Source of the DNA: Paracyclopina nana
Lineage: Eukaryota > Arthropoda > Copepoda > Cyclopoida > Cyclopettidae
Assembly: GCA_019096065.1 (NCBI GenBank)
Contig: JAGUCH010000007.1
Coordinates: 4,672,501-4,736,500 of the forward strand
Length of the DNA stretch: 64,000 bases
Reading direction: 5' to 3'
Positions 38,701 through 54,803 of this stretch are shown piece by piece (the first letter of the stretch is position 1; each line of letters begins with the position of its first letter). Both the position numbers and the translations under genes were made by a program. The notes below the pieces were generated by a model. That model saw nothing but the letters and a program-made list of their open reading frames with translations. It ran no database searches and was not told the DNA's origin.

Positions 38701-39875
38701 TCTCTGTGTATCAAAAAAGACCGATTATGCTGCCAAAAAAGCATCATTTGACGTACCTAATCGTCTTAAATATTCACGAAGTGAATCATGCTTCAGTCAG
38801 AGATACTATGAATGAATTCTTAAAGTTCTTCCACGTCAAAGGACTGAGAGACTTGACAAAAAGAATTGTCAGACACTGCGTCCAATGCAACCTGACCAAA
38901 GGTAAACCTTATCAAAGTCAACACATGGCGCCTCTGCCTGACAGGCATCTAGAGACATTGAAACTGTTTGAAACTGTCTCGATCGATTTTGCAGGACCTG
39001 CAAAAGTACAGATTGGCCGCCCTATATATAAGTATTACTTACTGATCATAGTGTGCCAGCAGACTCACGCTGTCCACATCGAAATGGCAGAGAGTATGGC
39101 CACAGAGCATATTCTGACAGCTCTACAGCGCTTTGCAAGTAGATACAGAATTCCAAAAACTGTCAGATCTGACAATGCGCCTCAGTTTTGCGCCGCAGAG
39201 AAGTTACTTGTCCCAGATAGACAAAGCTTGGCAGAGACAATGACAATCGAACATTGGGACTACTCGCCAGTTTACAGTCCACAAAACAATGGTTTGGCTG
39301 AAAAAATGGTCCATTTAGCAAAAATGAGGCTGCCAGACTTAAAATTGTATGAGTTTACGCTAGATGGATTGATGACTTCGCTGTCAATGATATCTGACTT
39401 GATCAATTCGAGGCCGATCGAATATATACAGACAGACGAAGTAGAAGGCCTCCTCTGTATCAATGACCTCTTGAAGTGCGGGATCGATTTTGACTCGAGC
39501 CAATTGAGGCCGCTGAACGAGAACAAGTTCGCGAACCTGTACTTGAACATACGTGACGTCATCGACGATTTCTGGAAAAATTGGACGTCAAGTATAATAA
39601 ACGAATTGAAAGCTTACCCAAAATGGACTGCTTTTCGTGATGATCCAAAATGCGGGGAAATCTGCATTCTAATGGAATCAAACGAGCTCGTCCCCAGAAG
39701 CTCGTGGAAATGGGGTAGAATTCACAAAGTTCTTCGAGATGAGGACGGCTTGGCTAGAAAATGCGCAATGCTAATTGCCAGGAACCAGTCAAAAATGCCT
39801 GGTCTGAAAATAAAGCCTCCACGAATAGAGACGTACTCAATACGTCAAATAATACCTTTAAATGTACTTTATTAA
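35661..39875 (+). CDS. pol: pol of the LTR element, interrupted by one TGA
   Basis: The frame is open from the overlap with gag; first ATG at 35709. The order is an aspartic protease (LDEASSNTFIS around 35850), a reverse transcriptase (palm with YIADAVKMF near 36865 and catalytic YMDD near 37080), and an RNase H beginning near 37645 and continuing past the TGA. An integrase follows, with an HHCC zinc domain around 38780-38890 and DDE residues in SIDFAG (about 38985), RSDNAPQF (about 39165) and NNGLAEKM (about 39290). A C-terminal extension (SSWKWGRIHKVLRD) is typical of BEL/Pao. TGA at 37659-37661 interrupts the start of RNase H; the same frame resumes directly. The stop at 39873-39875 ends pol. 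Confidence 0.92.
37659..37661 (+). other. In-frame TGA at the RT/RNase H boundary of pol
   Basis: A single stop codon in an otherwise continuous pol frame, at a position where relatives commonly have a cysteine codon. Described as a break only. Confidence 0.9.
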
Positions 39876-40022
39876 GGTAAGAAAGTACAAAGTTTCAGCT
39901 ATTACAGAGCGAGAACGTGCTAGAAGCTGAAAAAGTAAACAAAGTCTCCATGAGATGTAACCGCGTCCACGATTCGTCAAGGACTGATGACGTCACTCGT
40001 GAATTCTTCACGAGGCGGGGAA

Positions 40023-40033
40023 GGATTCGAACC
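40023..40033 (-). other. Antisense tRNA B-box-like segment in the 3' part of the LTR element
   Basis: GGATTCGAACC is the complement of the consensus B box GGTTCGAATCC of tRNA genes. The flanks do not pair as a good T stem, so it is not called as a tRNA. Confidence 0.5.
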
Positions 40034-40280
40034 GTGAATCGCGCGGCAAAAAGCCGTAAACAAACAGGGTGCGAGTTGAGCAAACGTCACATGGCGTGAA
40101 GACCAATTTCGCTACATAAGAAACACCCGGTTAGATTGACACGTAGCGATCTCAACACTGGGCGAGCTCCAAGGTCATAAAGACTCAGCTTTTCCACTAT
40201 ATAAAGCGAGTCCTGGAGACGGTCCCCATCAGTCCAATTTCGAGACGTCAATCGACTAGTTATATCGAAGCTCTCCAAAA

Positions 40281-41485
40281 ATGGCCCACCGAAGCAGCAG
40301 CAGCTATGGAAAGCACCGCCAGAGCTACCAGAAACGAGGCCCAATTCCAGAGGAAAAGCGGTATCCATTTAACAAACCCCCGTTGTATGTAAAGGACTTG
40401 AAAACGAAGGGCATGGACGTAGCTTCCGCATTTTTTGACCCAAAAAATCGAGTGCTGCCCACTCCTGAATTAGCGGGTCACTTCACCAAGCTGACGCTTG
40501 ATCAGCTCAAGCACCGATTGCCCTGGAACAAGCTGGACGAGGCCAGGCTCATTTATATAGCAAAAACACGATTCGAGGATGCGCTGAAGCTGTACCCAGA
40601 CCTGTATAACGCTTACGTAAACGAAGCTCAGGCCATGGGCTTCGCAGGTGACCTCTTCAAGCTTAGGCGCGAACGGCAGACCGAGGACGATAGAGAGGTA
40701 GCTTTGAAAGGTCATGCCTTTCTGAAAAAAGAACGAGACGCGCTAGAACGGATGATCGCAGAAAAGTCAGGCTCATCAAATTCCACGAGACAGTCAGGTC
40801 CCTCGAAGCTGAGAGGAGCAGAGAGCTTGCCTAGAAATCACGCTATTTCGTTTTCATTTCGAGACCCGAGGACTGACCCCATTGGATTGGCATCAACTCA
40901 TTCCGGAGCGCAGGCAGTCATCATTCCAGTGACTGGCTTGGCGCATTTACTCAAGAAGCACCCTGACGTCAATGTCCAGGACTTGTTTGACCTGGACCCA
41001 AAGCATCAGCTGGAGGACCATCAACGTTATCAGCTTCGAAAGGGCGAGGCTGACTTCGTGGGCTACCTTCGAGGCCAGACAAGGCCGATCCAAGCCCCGG
41101 ATTTGATTGACTTGACAGCCCAGTCTACGTCATCATCCTCATCCGCAGCTGAGTTCACTGACGAAAGCCCAATGACGTCAGGGACAACCACGCCCGCTAC
41201 CTCAGTGACGTCCACCGAGTCTGGAACTGTCATTCCTGTTCCACCCCCGATGCCAAAGAGACCGTCAACACCCCTAAGGCCTTGTCAGCTCGCCAAGCCA
41301 AAATCGATCAGCTGAAGGCCGAAATCGCCGCGATGCCTCTCCCTTCTGTTGATCAACTGTTTGCCCCCAAGGCCGAGCTACCCGAGGAGACACCACACGC
41401 AAACGAAGAGCTCCTCATACATGAGTCCGGCGACGAGGACATGGTCGAGGACGAAGAAAAGCCAAACTTCGATCTATTGGATTGA
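40281..41485 (+). CDS. Extra 3' ORF of the LTR element, unknown function
   Basis: Between pol and the 3' LTR. ATG 40281 opens a 344-residue frame ending at 41315. A second frame (visible from 41282) overlaps it and continues to 41485 with similar hydrophilic, acidic composition, suggesting one protein with a frameshift or two overlapping ones. The N-terminus is Ser/Arg/Lys-rich (MAHRSSSSYGKHRQSYQKRG), the middle helical and the C-terminus acidic. No signal peptide or membrane segment is present, so it is not an envelope-like protein as carried by some BEL/Pao elements. Position and codon structure suggest a genuine accessory or structural gene; nothing recognised. Confidence 0.6.
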
Positions 41486-41504
41486 TTCAGCTGTTTCGCT
41501 GAAT

Positions 41505-41512
41505 GCGGGGAA
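41505..41512 (+). promoter_or_regulatory. Polypurine tract
   Basis: GCGGGGAA lies directly before the 3' LTR, the expected place for the plus-strand primer. It is short and contains one pyrimidine. Confidence 0.6.
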
Positions 41513-41781
41513 TGAAAGGAAAGATCGGTTCGCCTTTCACCCAACCTCGAAGTCCAGCACTCGAAGAACTCGACGTCAACTCGATCTCAGCTTTATGTTA
41601 GCTTCGCTGTTCAGCTGTAAACCGCGAAAATACATCAGTTCGTTTTGTTATTCCACATCAACAAGTTGTTCGTTTATTTCGACACTTTTGTACGAAGATT
41701 CTCTTTGCCGGGACTTCGGCTATATCCGCAAGTTAAGGACGATTACCTGAAGACTTAGTAGCTTCAGGCCTCTTCCTTTCA
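41513..41781 (+). repeat. 3' LTR
   Basis: 269 bases, TG...CA, nearly identical to the 5' LTR; followed by TATTT at 41782-41786. Confidence 0.95.
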
Positions 41782-42007
41782 TATTTGAACAGAGTTAGTA
41801 ACCAAATGACTTGTGGTCATGATTCAAATGCTAAGTTCGATGAGTGCAGGACTAAGGTAAATAAAATCAACCTTAACTTTGAACCGACACATACTGTAGT
41901 TTTAAGTTTATAAGGTTATGGATTCTTACTTAATGCTCAAAATGAATTGCACACTTCCCTTCTCGACAAATTTTTCCTATGATTTTTATATAAAAATAAG
42001 TGTCTGA
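41782..42007 (+). pseudogene. Decayed DEG/ENaC paralogue, 3' part
   Basis: After the target duplication, a segment reading NQMTCGHDSNAKFDECRTK to a GTAAAT donor (about 41856) and a second segment from about 41915 reading MDSYLMLKMNCTLPFST match exons 4 and 5 of the intact channel (ITCSQNSDIHFDQCR, FDAYFLPKMNCTLPF). It then runs to TGA without the pore region. It continues the pseudogene remnant on the other side of the LTR element. Confidence 0.7.
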
Positions 42008-42255
42008 TTGCTATCAAGTACAGTAGTGTCCTGATGTGGTATGTGTAATATTAAACCAGTCTAATTATTGTTGAATGTATACTGGAGCCAATTAGATGCA
42101 TCTATCAAGTCTAAAAAATTGCCTTGCTTAAGTGTATCTAATTTGGCTTGCTGTGTTTATTAGCCAACACCATGAGCAACCAAAATTGAGCTATGTCAAG
42201 CTGCCAAAACAGTCCTTAATTTAATGACCATTGAAGAGGTTTAACAATTTTTAAA

Positions 42256-42831
42256 ATGAAGGATGTTTTGTACTTACTGCTTGGAATTTGCCATTTACAA
42301 TTTTCCTTGGAAATGAAAATGAAGACTACCAATGGCAGATTTTGGTATTTCTCAGGCAGAGGATGTGGTATCATTAAGGAAATCAAATTTCTGGAGAAAA
42401 TACCAGATGTTATTACCGCTGACCTTGATTGCACTTTTGTCAGGAGACCATACATAGTTGGTACTTAAGACATAACTCTAAAATAGCTGCTGCCTTTTTA
42501 AAAGAGTTTAGTTCAGCTCAACCTTAATAGCTCAATTTTAGGCTCTTCATGCCCCCTGTACAACATCGACATACAATCTTCAAGCATGGAGAGACTTGGC
42601 CCTTTTGACTCTCATTGGAAATGCAAGGAGGCATGTGAAAAACAACCAAGTTGCATGTTTTTTCTGTGGAATGGACCTGAATTCACTAAATATCCATCTG
42701 ATCAAGGGTACTGTTACTTGAAATGGGATAGAATTAGCCATGATGTTTTTAAAACTCATGATGGAGTTTTGGCCAATTTCCTAAATTGCTCCAGAATTAA
42801 GCAAGATGTCAACTTATTGCCAAGCATGTAA
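42256..42831 (+). CDS. Secreted PAN/apple-domain-like protein
   Basis: Exons 42256-42460 and 42542-42831 (phase 1 junction) give 164 residues. An N-terminal signal peptide (MKDVLYLLLGICHLQFSLEM) is followed by a region with the apple/PAN layout: a first cysteine near GSSCPLY, then HWKCKEACEKQPSCMFFLW, GYCYLKW and a final FLNCS. PAN domains bind carbohydrate or protein and occur in extracellular matrix and haemostasis-type proteins. No protease or second domain follows. Expected extracellular. The PAN call is by spacing of cysteines and aromatic residues. Confidence 0.62.
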
Positions 42832-42969
42832 AGCTTCATCATATACTTACAAAAGCAGAAAGTTAGTGATTTATAAATGGCCTCGCTAACAGTTAATGAA
42901 AAACCTGATGTAATAATGTCTTTTTAGCATAATAGATCAGATGCTTTATTCAACCAAATTAAAGTCAGT

Positions 42970-43975
42970 TCAAATCTTGGTATATCCAAAGTTTACATAG
43001 AAGTTTTTCAATGCTCTTGCCAGTGCCTCAGTATATGGCTTCCTTAAACCGGTTAATCTCACCTCACCAGGAGCTTCAATCTGAATGGCATCAAAATTTC
43101 TTTCATCATGATATGTTTGGACTGTGTATCCACCCTAAAATGTCAAAGTTTGTAAATTGCTGTTTCTCTGATTTTGTGAAATTACATTGAAATATTTATA
43201 ATCAGTCTGTCCAGCAGCTGGAAGTGTAGGAGAAGGCAAAGCATCAAAGCCCTCTGCTTGTAAATAAGAACCTAAGCTTTTTGCTCCAAATAAAAGTTCA
43301 TTTAAAGTTAAGCCTGATCTTGTGACTAGTGCATCAATGGTTGATTCAGTTTGAAGCTGATTGCCAGCAGCTCCCTTGTCAATGTTCCACTTGCTTATTC
43401 CATATCCCAATTCTGAACTATTTTGCTTATGACCTTGACCATGAATGTCAAATAAGATACCCTTGCCAGTGGCTGAAATTGCTGATTCAATTGCTGAGTG
43501 GTACTCATTGTAGAGAGTTTCACAGCTTTTGCATCCCATGCAGGCTTCATTGATTTCTCTGTTGACATCTATGACACTTCTATGTGCTCCCATTGTGATC
43601 AAGTGTGGAGTTGCTCCCAAACTTTTTGCAAGCAAATCGACCAAGTCTTCAGCAACTTCTTTGGTGTAGGAATCTTTTAAAGTACTGGCAGAACATTCTT
43701 CATTTGGACAAGGCTCTGTTCTTGAAGAGTCAAAAGCACATTCTCCATTGATTTCACAACCATTGATTCTATCAGGGCAGTTTATGTTCCTATTGCTTCC
43801 CCCATGAGGTGCAGTTATAACAATATTGGTATTTCCTGGCACATACTAACATTTTTAAAATGAAATAAAAAAATATTTTGATTGCAATCCATGAATGTTT
43901 TTTACTCACTGTGACTTGAGAAGCTGCAATTCCTACAACAAAAGCCAAGACAAAGCTTATCCCACTTTTCACCAT
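42970..43975 (-). CDS. Secreted N-formylglutamate-amidohydrolase-like protein
   Basis: Minus-strand exons 43910-43975, 43186-43845 and 42970-43134 give 296 residues. A signal peptide (MVKSGISFVLAFVVGIAAS) precedes a domain with the family motifs: APHGGS (metal/catalytic), GAHRSVIDVNR and GILFDIHGQGH, i.e. the conserved His, Arg/Asn and second metal-binding His. Bacterial members (HutG-type) hydrolyse N-formyl-L-glutamate in histidine breakdown. Animal relatives are poorly studied and the substrate of a secreted form is unknown. Extra cysteines (CPDRINGCEINGEC, CMGCKSC) suggest extracellular disulfides. It has normal short introns, so any transfer from bacteria is old. Intron phases and the DAIQIE segment near the end support the last exon. 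Confidence 0.78.
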
Positions 43976-44791
43976 GATGATCTATAGTGCTATGAAGTGA
44001 ATGAAGGAGAAATTGCTTGACAAGTGTAAAATAGTTGGCCATCATCTGGTCGTAAGCTAACATCAGCAAACTGATGCTTTTGAGGCGGAGAAATGTTTCT
44101 TGTGCTTGCTTTTGCAGCTTTACCTTTTCAAAAAGTATTGCTAATTCAAATAAAGGCTCCTTTGTGTGTATTTCGTGCTTACACTTGTTCAGTGAAAGCT
44201 AAAAAATGCCTGAATGAGATTGAATGACAGTTGTTATTTTCTAATAATCTCAATTACAATTAATGCTTTTTGAAAGACTTCCAAATGTACTTTCAGGAGA
44301 TTAATTAGGTTGAGTGACTTCGATTCCCAGTGTTCCGCTTATGATAAATGTTATATTGAAGATTTTTAGAGACTTCCTTTTCTTATAAGACTTTTCAATT
44401 TTTTGTTTTGTATACTATTATAAATTGTTAGTATTATCTTGATTCGAATTCAATCCCAAAATTACCATCTCCGAGGCCTGTTGTTGTCATGCATTAAGCC
44501 AGCAGCTCTCCAATAACAAAGGGGATCCATAAAGGCTTTCTTCGTAGGATTTTCCCATTAATCGCGCTTCTGACAAAGAGGCCTCCACTTCATCATTCTG
44601 CACCAAAGTGAAACTCATTTTCAGCATGCTTTGATCTTCACAAAAACCTGATTTGAAAAGATCTGCCCACGCACTTTTGAGTAGTCAATTCCTAGGAAAA
44701 AATAGTTTTCCACCCATTGAGTATTTTTTGGAATTTCCGGAAGCTTCCAAGAAATTCAGTGATGTTTTAGCAGCAGAAATTTGCAGTCAAA
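43976..44791. other. Intergenic, no gene seen
   Basis: Divergent interval between the amidohydrolase-like gene and the lectin gene; presumably both promoters. A frame just upstream of 44792 is a different frame from the lectin start and lacks support. Confidence 0.45.
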
Positions 44792-50049
<5,258 letters not shown>

Positions 50050-50094
50050 ACCATTTCTTTAATTGAATACAAATGTAGTAAATTATCCATCTCC

Positions 50095-50112
50095 TCATCC
50101 CCACCAGAATAA
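50095..50112 (+). repeat. Left terminal inverted repeat
   Basis: TCATCCCCACCAGAATAA; exact reverse complement at 59026-59043. Partial similarity continues inwards (AATTCGA at about 50126). Confidence 0.88.
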
Positions 50113-50595
50113 TCGAAGTTTGCAGAATTCGATTGTCATTTTGTGTGTACCATGGGATTTTCTAATTTTGCATGATTACTTCAAAGTATAAATCGATATG
50201 TGTCTGTTCTATGAAAATTTATCATTCAAAGAATATTTTTTATATGTCATTTTTTTAACATTTATGTTATTTGCAAAATACTAAAAATTTCTTATTTTTT
50301 GCAGATTTCTGTGTCATGCCAACATGTCATTATTGTAATTTCCATGGTATGAGGAGATGACATCATTTTCACAACTTGGGGAATGAAGTGATGTCTGCAA
50401 CGTCATTTTGAAATCTTTCATTGTTAGTGCTATGCAAAATATAGTAATTTCTTGTTTTGACATGTAATGCTGAATGACACATCAGCGGAATTTGTTTGGA
50501 AAGTGTCATTACTTGTTTGACATGAATGACATCAATAAAAGATGAAATAATGATTTCCTTCAATGGTAATTTATTCACTGTTACACTCAATATCT
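50113..50595. repeat. Left subterminal region, CATGA/TGTCAT-rich
   Basis: Non-coding. Carries about ten ATGACA/TGTCAT words in both orientations and one copy of the extended motif TTTTGCATGATTACTTCA at 50166-50183. Also contains the 3' UTR of the transposase gene, with AATAAA in transcript orientation not clearly placed. Confidence 0.65.
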
Positions 50596-53500
50596 TTACA
50601 TATGAAGCGCAGAGAAGGATACATTGATGAGAATGTCTTCATACTGTACCCCTTTTCCGAAAACTTTGTCTTTTTTGATGATTATTTTTTCAGTGGTGCT
50701 TTCACCAATGTAACGTCGCACCCCTATCATGTCAAAATTCAAGTTTGGGACCTCGTCATGGTGAAATCGGACTGTTCGAATGATGTGGCACTGGTACTGA
50801 TCATCTTCTGTGCTCAAGACATGGAAGAACTGTGCATGAGTTTTATACATTGCGTAAATGATGCCATCATTTGTTGAACAGCGCCTGACATTTGGGGAGA
50901 TTCGAACCAACTTTTCACAGACATGTTTTTGAAAAGATTTGATAAAACACTTCTCCATGACTGTCTTAGAGAAGCTGCATGTGTTGTTGTTGATCATTCT
51001 CTTGACATCTCCGAATTTCGACTCATAATTTTCAGCGCTAATGACATCCAAAGTTTTTTCAGCACGCACCTCTTGCAAATGTGAAAATACGTGGGTATTG
51101 TAAGTGCAGTTGCTTTCAGTGAATGCCTTCTCGTACTGCCTGTAGAAGTTTTCATGGATCAATGCAAGGTACTTTGGAGATGCCTTGAACTTGTCATATA
51201 GCTTGTTTGGCAGAAGCGCAGCAATTGTCAGGTAAGCAAAAGTCAGCCAGACAATGCGAATAAGCTTGTACTTCACTCCGGGCAGAGAATCTGCCATAGC
51301 CAGAAATCCACAAGTGGCCAATGCCACGTATTCCTCAGCTTTATAATGCTTGAGACATGTCATCAATTTGCGTGGTCGTCGGTTAAATTCACTTGGGATT
51401 GACATGTTCGTCCATTTCATGTCAAATCTCTTGACAATATCAATTGTTTCTTTGCTGAAAACTTCCTTGGAATTGTTTGGCTTCAAAATCAAGTTGATGA
51501 TCTTTTTGCAATTTCCCAACCCAAGCATATGCATAGGTTCAATGTCGATGCTCTCTACAAGGTCCACACCGGGATCAACAGTGAGCACTGATAATCCCTT
51601 GACTCCGAAGGTCACATCATCGCCAAGTTCTGTGTTTGGTGGCAGCTGTCTGTACATCTCATGCACACGCAAATAATCCAAATGAGTGCGTTTGGCGTAA
51701 CCTAAGGTTTCCTTTCCATAAATGACACGTTTATGACTTTTCAGAGTTTTTCCTACAGCCATGCATCTATCGCAACAGCAGAATCCATTGTGGCCTTTCA
51801 GATTCTTTAGTTTCGCTCTTTGGGGCGCATCTGCAATGAAATATTGCAAAAAGAATCCTACACCATAGGCCAACTTGATGGTACTCTTTAGCATTTCCAG
51901 TACGCACTGTGTTTTGTCTTTTCTATGCACGAAAATGCCAATAATGTGCACCAACCTACACAGGACGAACCTTATGCAAAGAATTGACATTTGGTCAATC
52001 CCGCTCTTTGAGAGAGGAATGCCATCTAAGCACAAGTCATATTGAACGCAATAGGGCTCTTTTTGTCCTTCTTTTCCATGTAGCTTTGCATGGAACTTAA
52101 ATACTTCCTCCACAGAACAGTGCGTCCATACCGACAACACCTCATATTTGCTTCTTGGGTACTTCTTTTCAGGATACTTATTACCCGATAAGAAGTGGTG
52201 TTCCGCATTTTCTTGACCCATCAAACGGACCTCATATTTCATTTCTATTAGCGGGATCAACTTAATGAGCCTTTTTCGAATGGTTTTGTAATGATGCAAT
52301 CTGCGTCCCTGATTCATGCTTCGAATGAAATCCCAGACATGCTCACTTTGACCTTCCTTTAACTCAATTGTGGATGCAAAATTCAGGTATCTCTGCTCTA
52401 AGAACAAGTTCCTCTCTGATTGAGTAGGCTTTGCACATTCCTCCTCATACTGACTGCAGAGCTTCTTAAATGTAATGTCATGCCTGCCGTTGTGACTGAG
52501 TGGCTCATTTCGCTGTACAAATTGGCTGACTTCTTCTTCGCTGCAACTTTGCATGGAACGATCAAAGTTCTCGCACAAATCATTGATACTGTCATCATGA
52601 GCCTCAATTATTGAACGATCCGATTCGCCTAACTCCATGTTGTAATCAGAGAGCCCTTCACTTGAATGTTCCTTTAATTGAAAAGAAGCACATTATTTAC
52701 ACACATACATAGGACTTTTATTTCGTATTCAAAGTTATTGAATAGAAAATACATGAATGACAACGTTGTTATTAATTTACAATTGCTTTATCAGTTCACT
52801 TACGTCATCAGTTTCTTCAGTTTTGAGTCCTTCAAATATTTGGCATATCTTCTCGCCTTCACTGACATCACTTTCGTCGGCTTCACTTGTTGAACTATTA
52901 AGGAACTCATTGACAATTCTGCGCGCTTTTTCGGATGTGGAGACTTCACTGTCGCTACCATGCACAGAACGCTCAGTTTGACAAAAAAGCACCCCTTGAG
53001 CTTCTGCAAGTTGCTGAGCGACCATTGTTTCAGCCTCTATTTCGCTGTCCTCATCATAAGTGCCTCGTCTTTCCTCCGTGAACCTCGAATCATTCATTTT
53101 GGCTCTATTGACAAGTTCTTCATGAAGTCGTTCTTTCTCAGCCATAACAGCAGGCACATAACATTTCTCGTAGAACTCTGGATCTGTTGCACGTACTTCA
53201 GCTGGAACAGCACTGCATATATTATCCGGATGAAGGTGACTTGGAATGTGGCTCATGCTCCCGTCAGGTGCGTCATTGTGGTACTTGCGCAAGAGATGGC
53301 ATGTGCTCTTAATGTTGTGGTATAATGCCCGTGCTCTTTTGTTGTCCTTCAAACGTGGCATAGGAAACGTTCTAGAGGCCAACTCCTCCTCATCATCACC
53401 CATCATTGCTTCCGATTCGTTCTGACTCTCCTCTTCCGTTTTTTCATCAGGTATCCAATAACTACCTGGCTCAGCCAACTTGTAGTCAATGTCTGTGTAG

Positions 53501-54048
53501 CGCCAGAACAAGTCTTTCCTGCAGTTTTCATCCACATAAGGGACATTGCGTCCATATGGAGCTGGCGGAGGAGTCGCTGGTAAGTCATATTTTGACCTTT
53601 CAACAGAGCCACTACTGCGACTGGTGCCAGGTACAGGTTCGTCAGTCTGCGCATTGGCAGCAGATGCACCCTCCTCCTCATCCTCTGAGCAATCGATGAC
53701 ATTCACTTCCTCATCATCATCATCATCCTCATTCATGTCATGATAAGTTTCATTTATAGTGGCTTCACGAAACAATTCGGCTAGATTTTGATCTTGCACT
53801 GACGTGCCTGCATTTAGTTGGCTTGCAACCCTAATGGCCTTCCCTCGCATTTCACGGAGGACATCCTCACATTCGTTTGGGTTGTCAGCTGACATTTCTC
53901 GAGATAGGGCAAGATTGACCATTGCTGAAATCTTGTAAGCATCATCCTCTCTTCTTTTTGTCAGTAATGCCTCCGCAGCCTTCATTCGTTTCCGTCTCAA
54001 CCTTTGCCTCTCGGCATTGGTCATCGCTGGTACTCTTTGCACCCTCAT
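50596..54048 (-). CDS. Tnp2-like transposase of the DNA transposon
   Basis: Exons (minus) 52804-54048 and 50596-52671, both phase 0, give 1106 residues from the first ATG of exon 1. Residues 1-415 are charged: a basic N-terminus (MRVQRVPAMTNAERQRLRRK, possible DNA binding or nuclear localisation) and then long acidic runs. The C-terminal 690 residues carry the catalytic domain: ADAPQRA (first Asp, about residue 695) next to GHNGFCCCDRCMAVG (zinc-binding-like cysteines), ESIDIEPMHMLGLG (second Asp, about 790), SEFNRRPRKL, and NTHVFSHL then SAENYESKFGD (likely catalytic Glu, about 963). These correspond to the Tnp2 transposase group related to CACTA/EnSpm; the DDE assignment is inference. An upstream segment at 54396-54518 has a donor but does not join in phase, so it is treated as 5' UTR. 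Confidence 0.82.
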
Positions 54049-54395
54049 GTCGTCAGTATTGTCATATCTGAAATAATTGAGGATGAATAATTTGCATGAT
54101 ACTTTCACATTATGATCACATCATGAGAAATGATACGAAATGTGCGACTTTTAGCGACGAAATACATTTTTCACACATGTCTGAAAATTCAACTGTTACT
54201 TTCATTTCAATTTGCGTCTTCAATTTTGACTTCATTACTTTCAATATGCTCTTTCTAAAATGTTTTCAAACGTACATATCTTCAGCCCCAAAATACAAAA
54301 AAAGCCATCACAACGACGGCATGACGACGCCGCGATGAGATTTGAAATGCGAAATTTGTGCAAATTATTCTCATATATGTCTGTTTTCTACTCAC

Positions 54396-54518
54396 CATCA
54401 GGTAACGCATCGCCTTCAAGAATCTATCGTGATTTGGAATCACACAAGTTGCGTCCAAGGTGCGCAAAATATTTCGTTTTGAAAATCGTGGAGACAACGC
54501 AGGATGAAATTCCTTCAT
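54396..54518 (-). other. Probable 5' untranslated exon of the transposase gene
   Basis: Minus-strand open segment ending at a good donor (GTGAGT). Its only open frame ends in phase 0, but the exon 1 frame needs phase 2 at the acceptor (54067). So it is either UTR or a coding exon disabled by a one-base change. Confidence 0.4.
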
Positions 54519-54803
54519 GGACTGAGATGGCCGTTATTTGCAGCGCTATCGCCGCGCCGAGGTTGCCTCGCACGCTTTCCGTGACGACCAATCAGATTGC
54601 GAGGGCAAGACGCGCGCCAAATAACACCCAAGCCATTTGGCGGAAAAGCGTGTCTGTTGCGCCAGCAATATAGGCGAGCGTTACGGGCCCTCGCACCTCA
54701 GTCGAGCAGCGACCTCTGAGCTGGCAACACGTAACACAGCAGTAAGGCACATTTTGGCATCACTGTGCAAAATACGTTCAAAAGACGAGTATCATTTCGT
54801 ATC
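54519..54803. promoter_or_regulatory. Bidirectional promoter of the transposon with E2F-like sites
   Basis: A GC-richer stretch between the two divergent genes. It contains a CCAAT box (54588-54592), GCGCCAAA at 54614-54621 (perfect reverse of TTTGGCGC, the E2F consensus) and TTTGGCGG at 54636-54643. No TATA box is evident. Regulation is inferred from sequence only. Confidence 0.6.

Larger units (their letters stand above)
31846..41781 (+). mobile_element. BEL/Pao-type LTR retrotransposon, full length
   Basis: A 9.9 kb element with 269-base LTRs bounded by TG...CA, a 5-base TATTT target duplication, a primer-binding site, and gag and pol in the order protease, reverse transcriptase, RNase H, integrase. 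An additional 3' ORF lies before the 3' LTR. The protease motif LDEASSNTF, RT motif YMDD and the C-terminal integrase extension are typical of BEL/Pao rather than Gypsy or Copia. By eye the LTRs differ at two positions, so insertion is recent. It landed inside the DEG/ENaC pseudogene. Each of gag and pol carries one in-frame TGA, so this copy is probably not autonomous unless those are read through. Confidence 0.95.

Noticed and set aside
40281-41485. Envelope-like gene (endogenous retrovirus)
   Set aside because: No signal peptide, membrane helix or cysteine-rich ectodomain in the frame.
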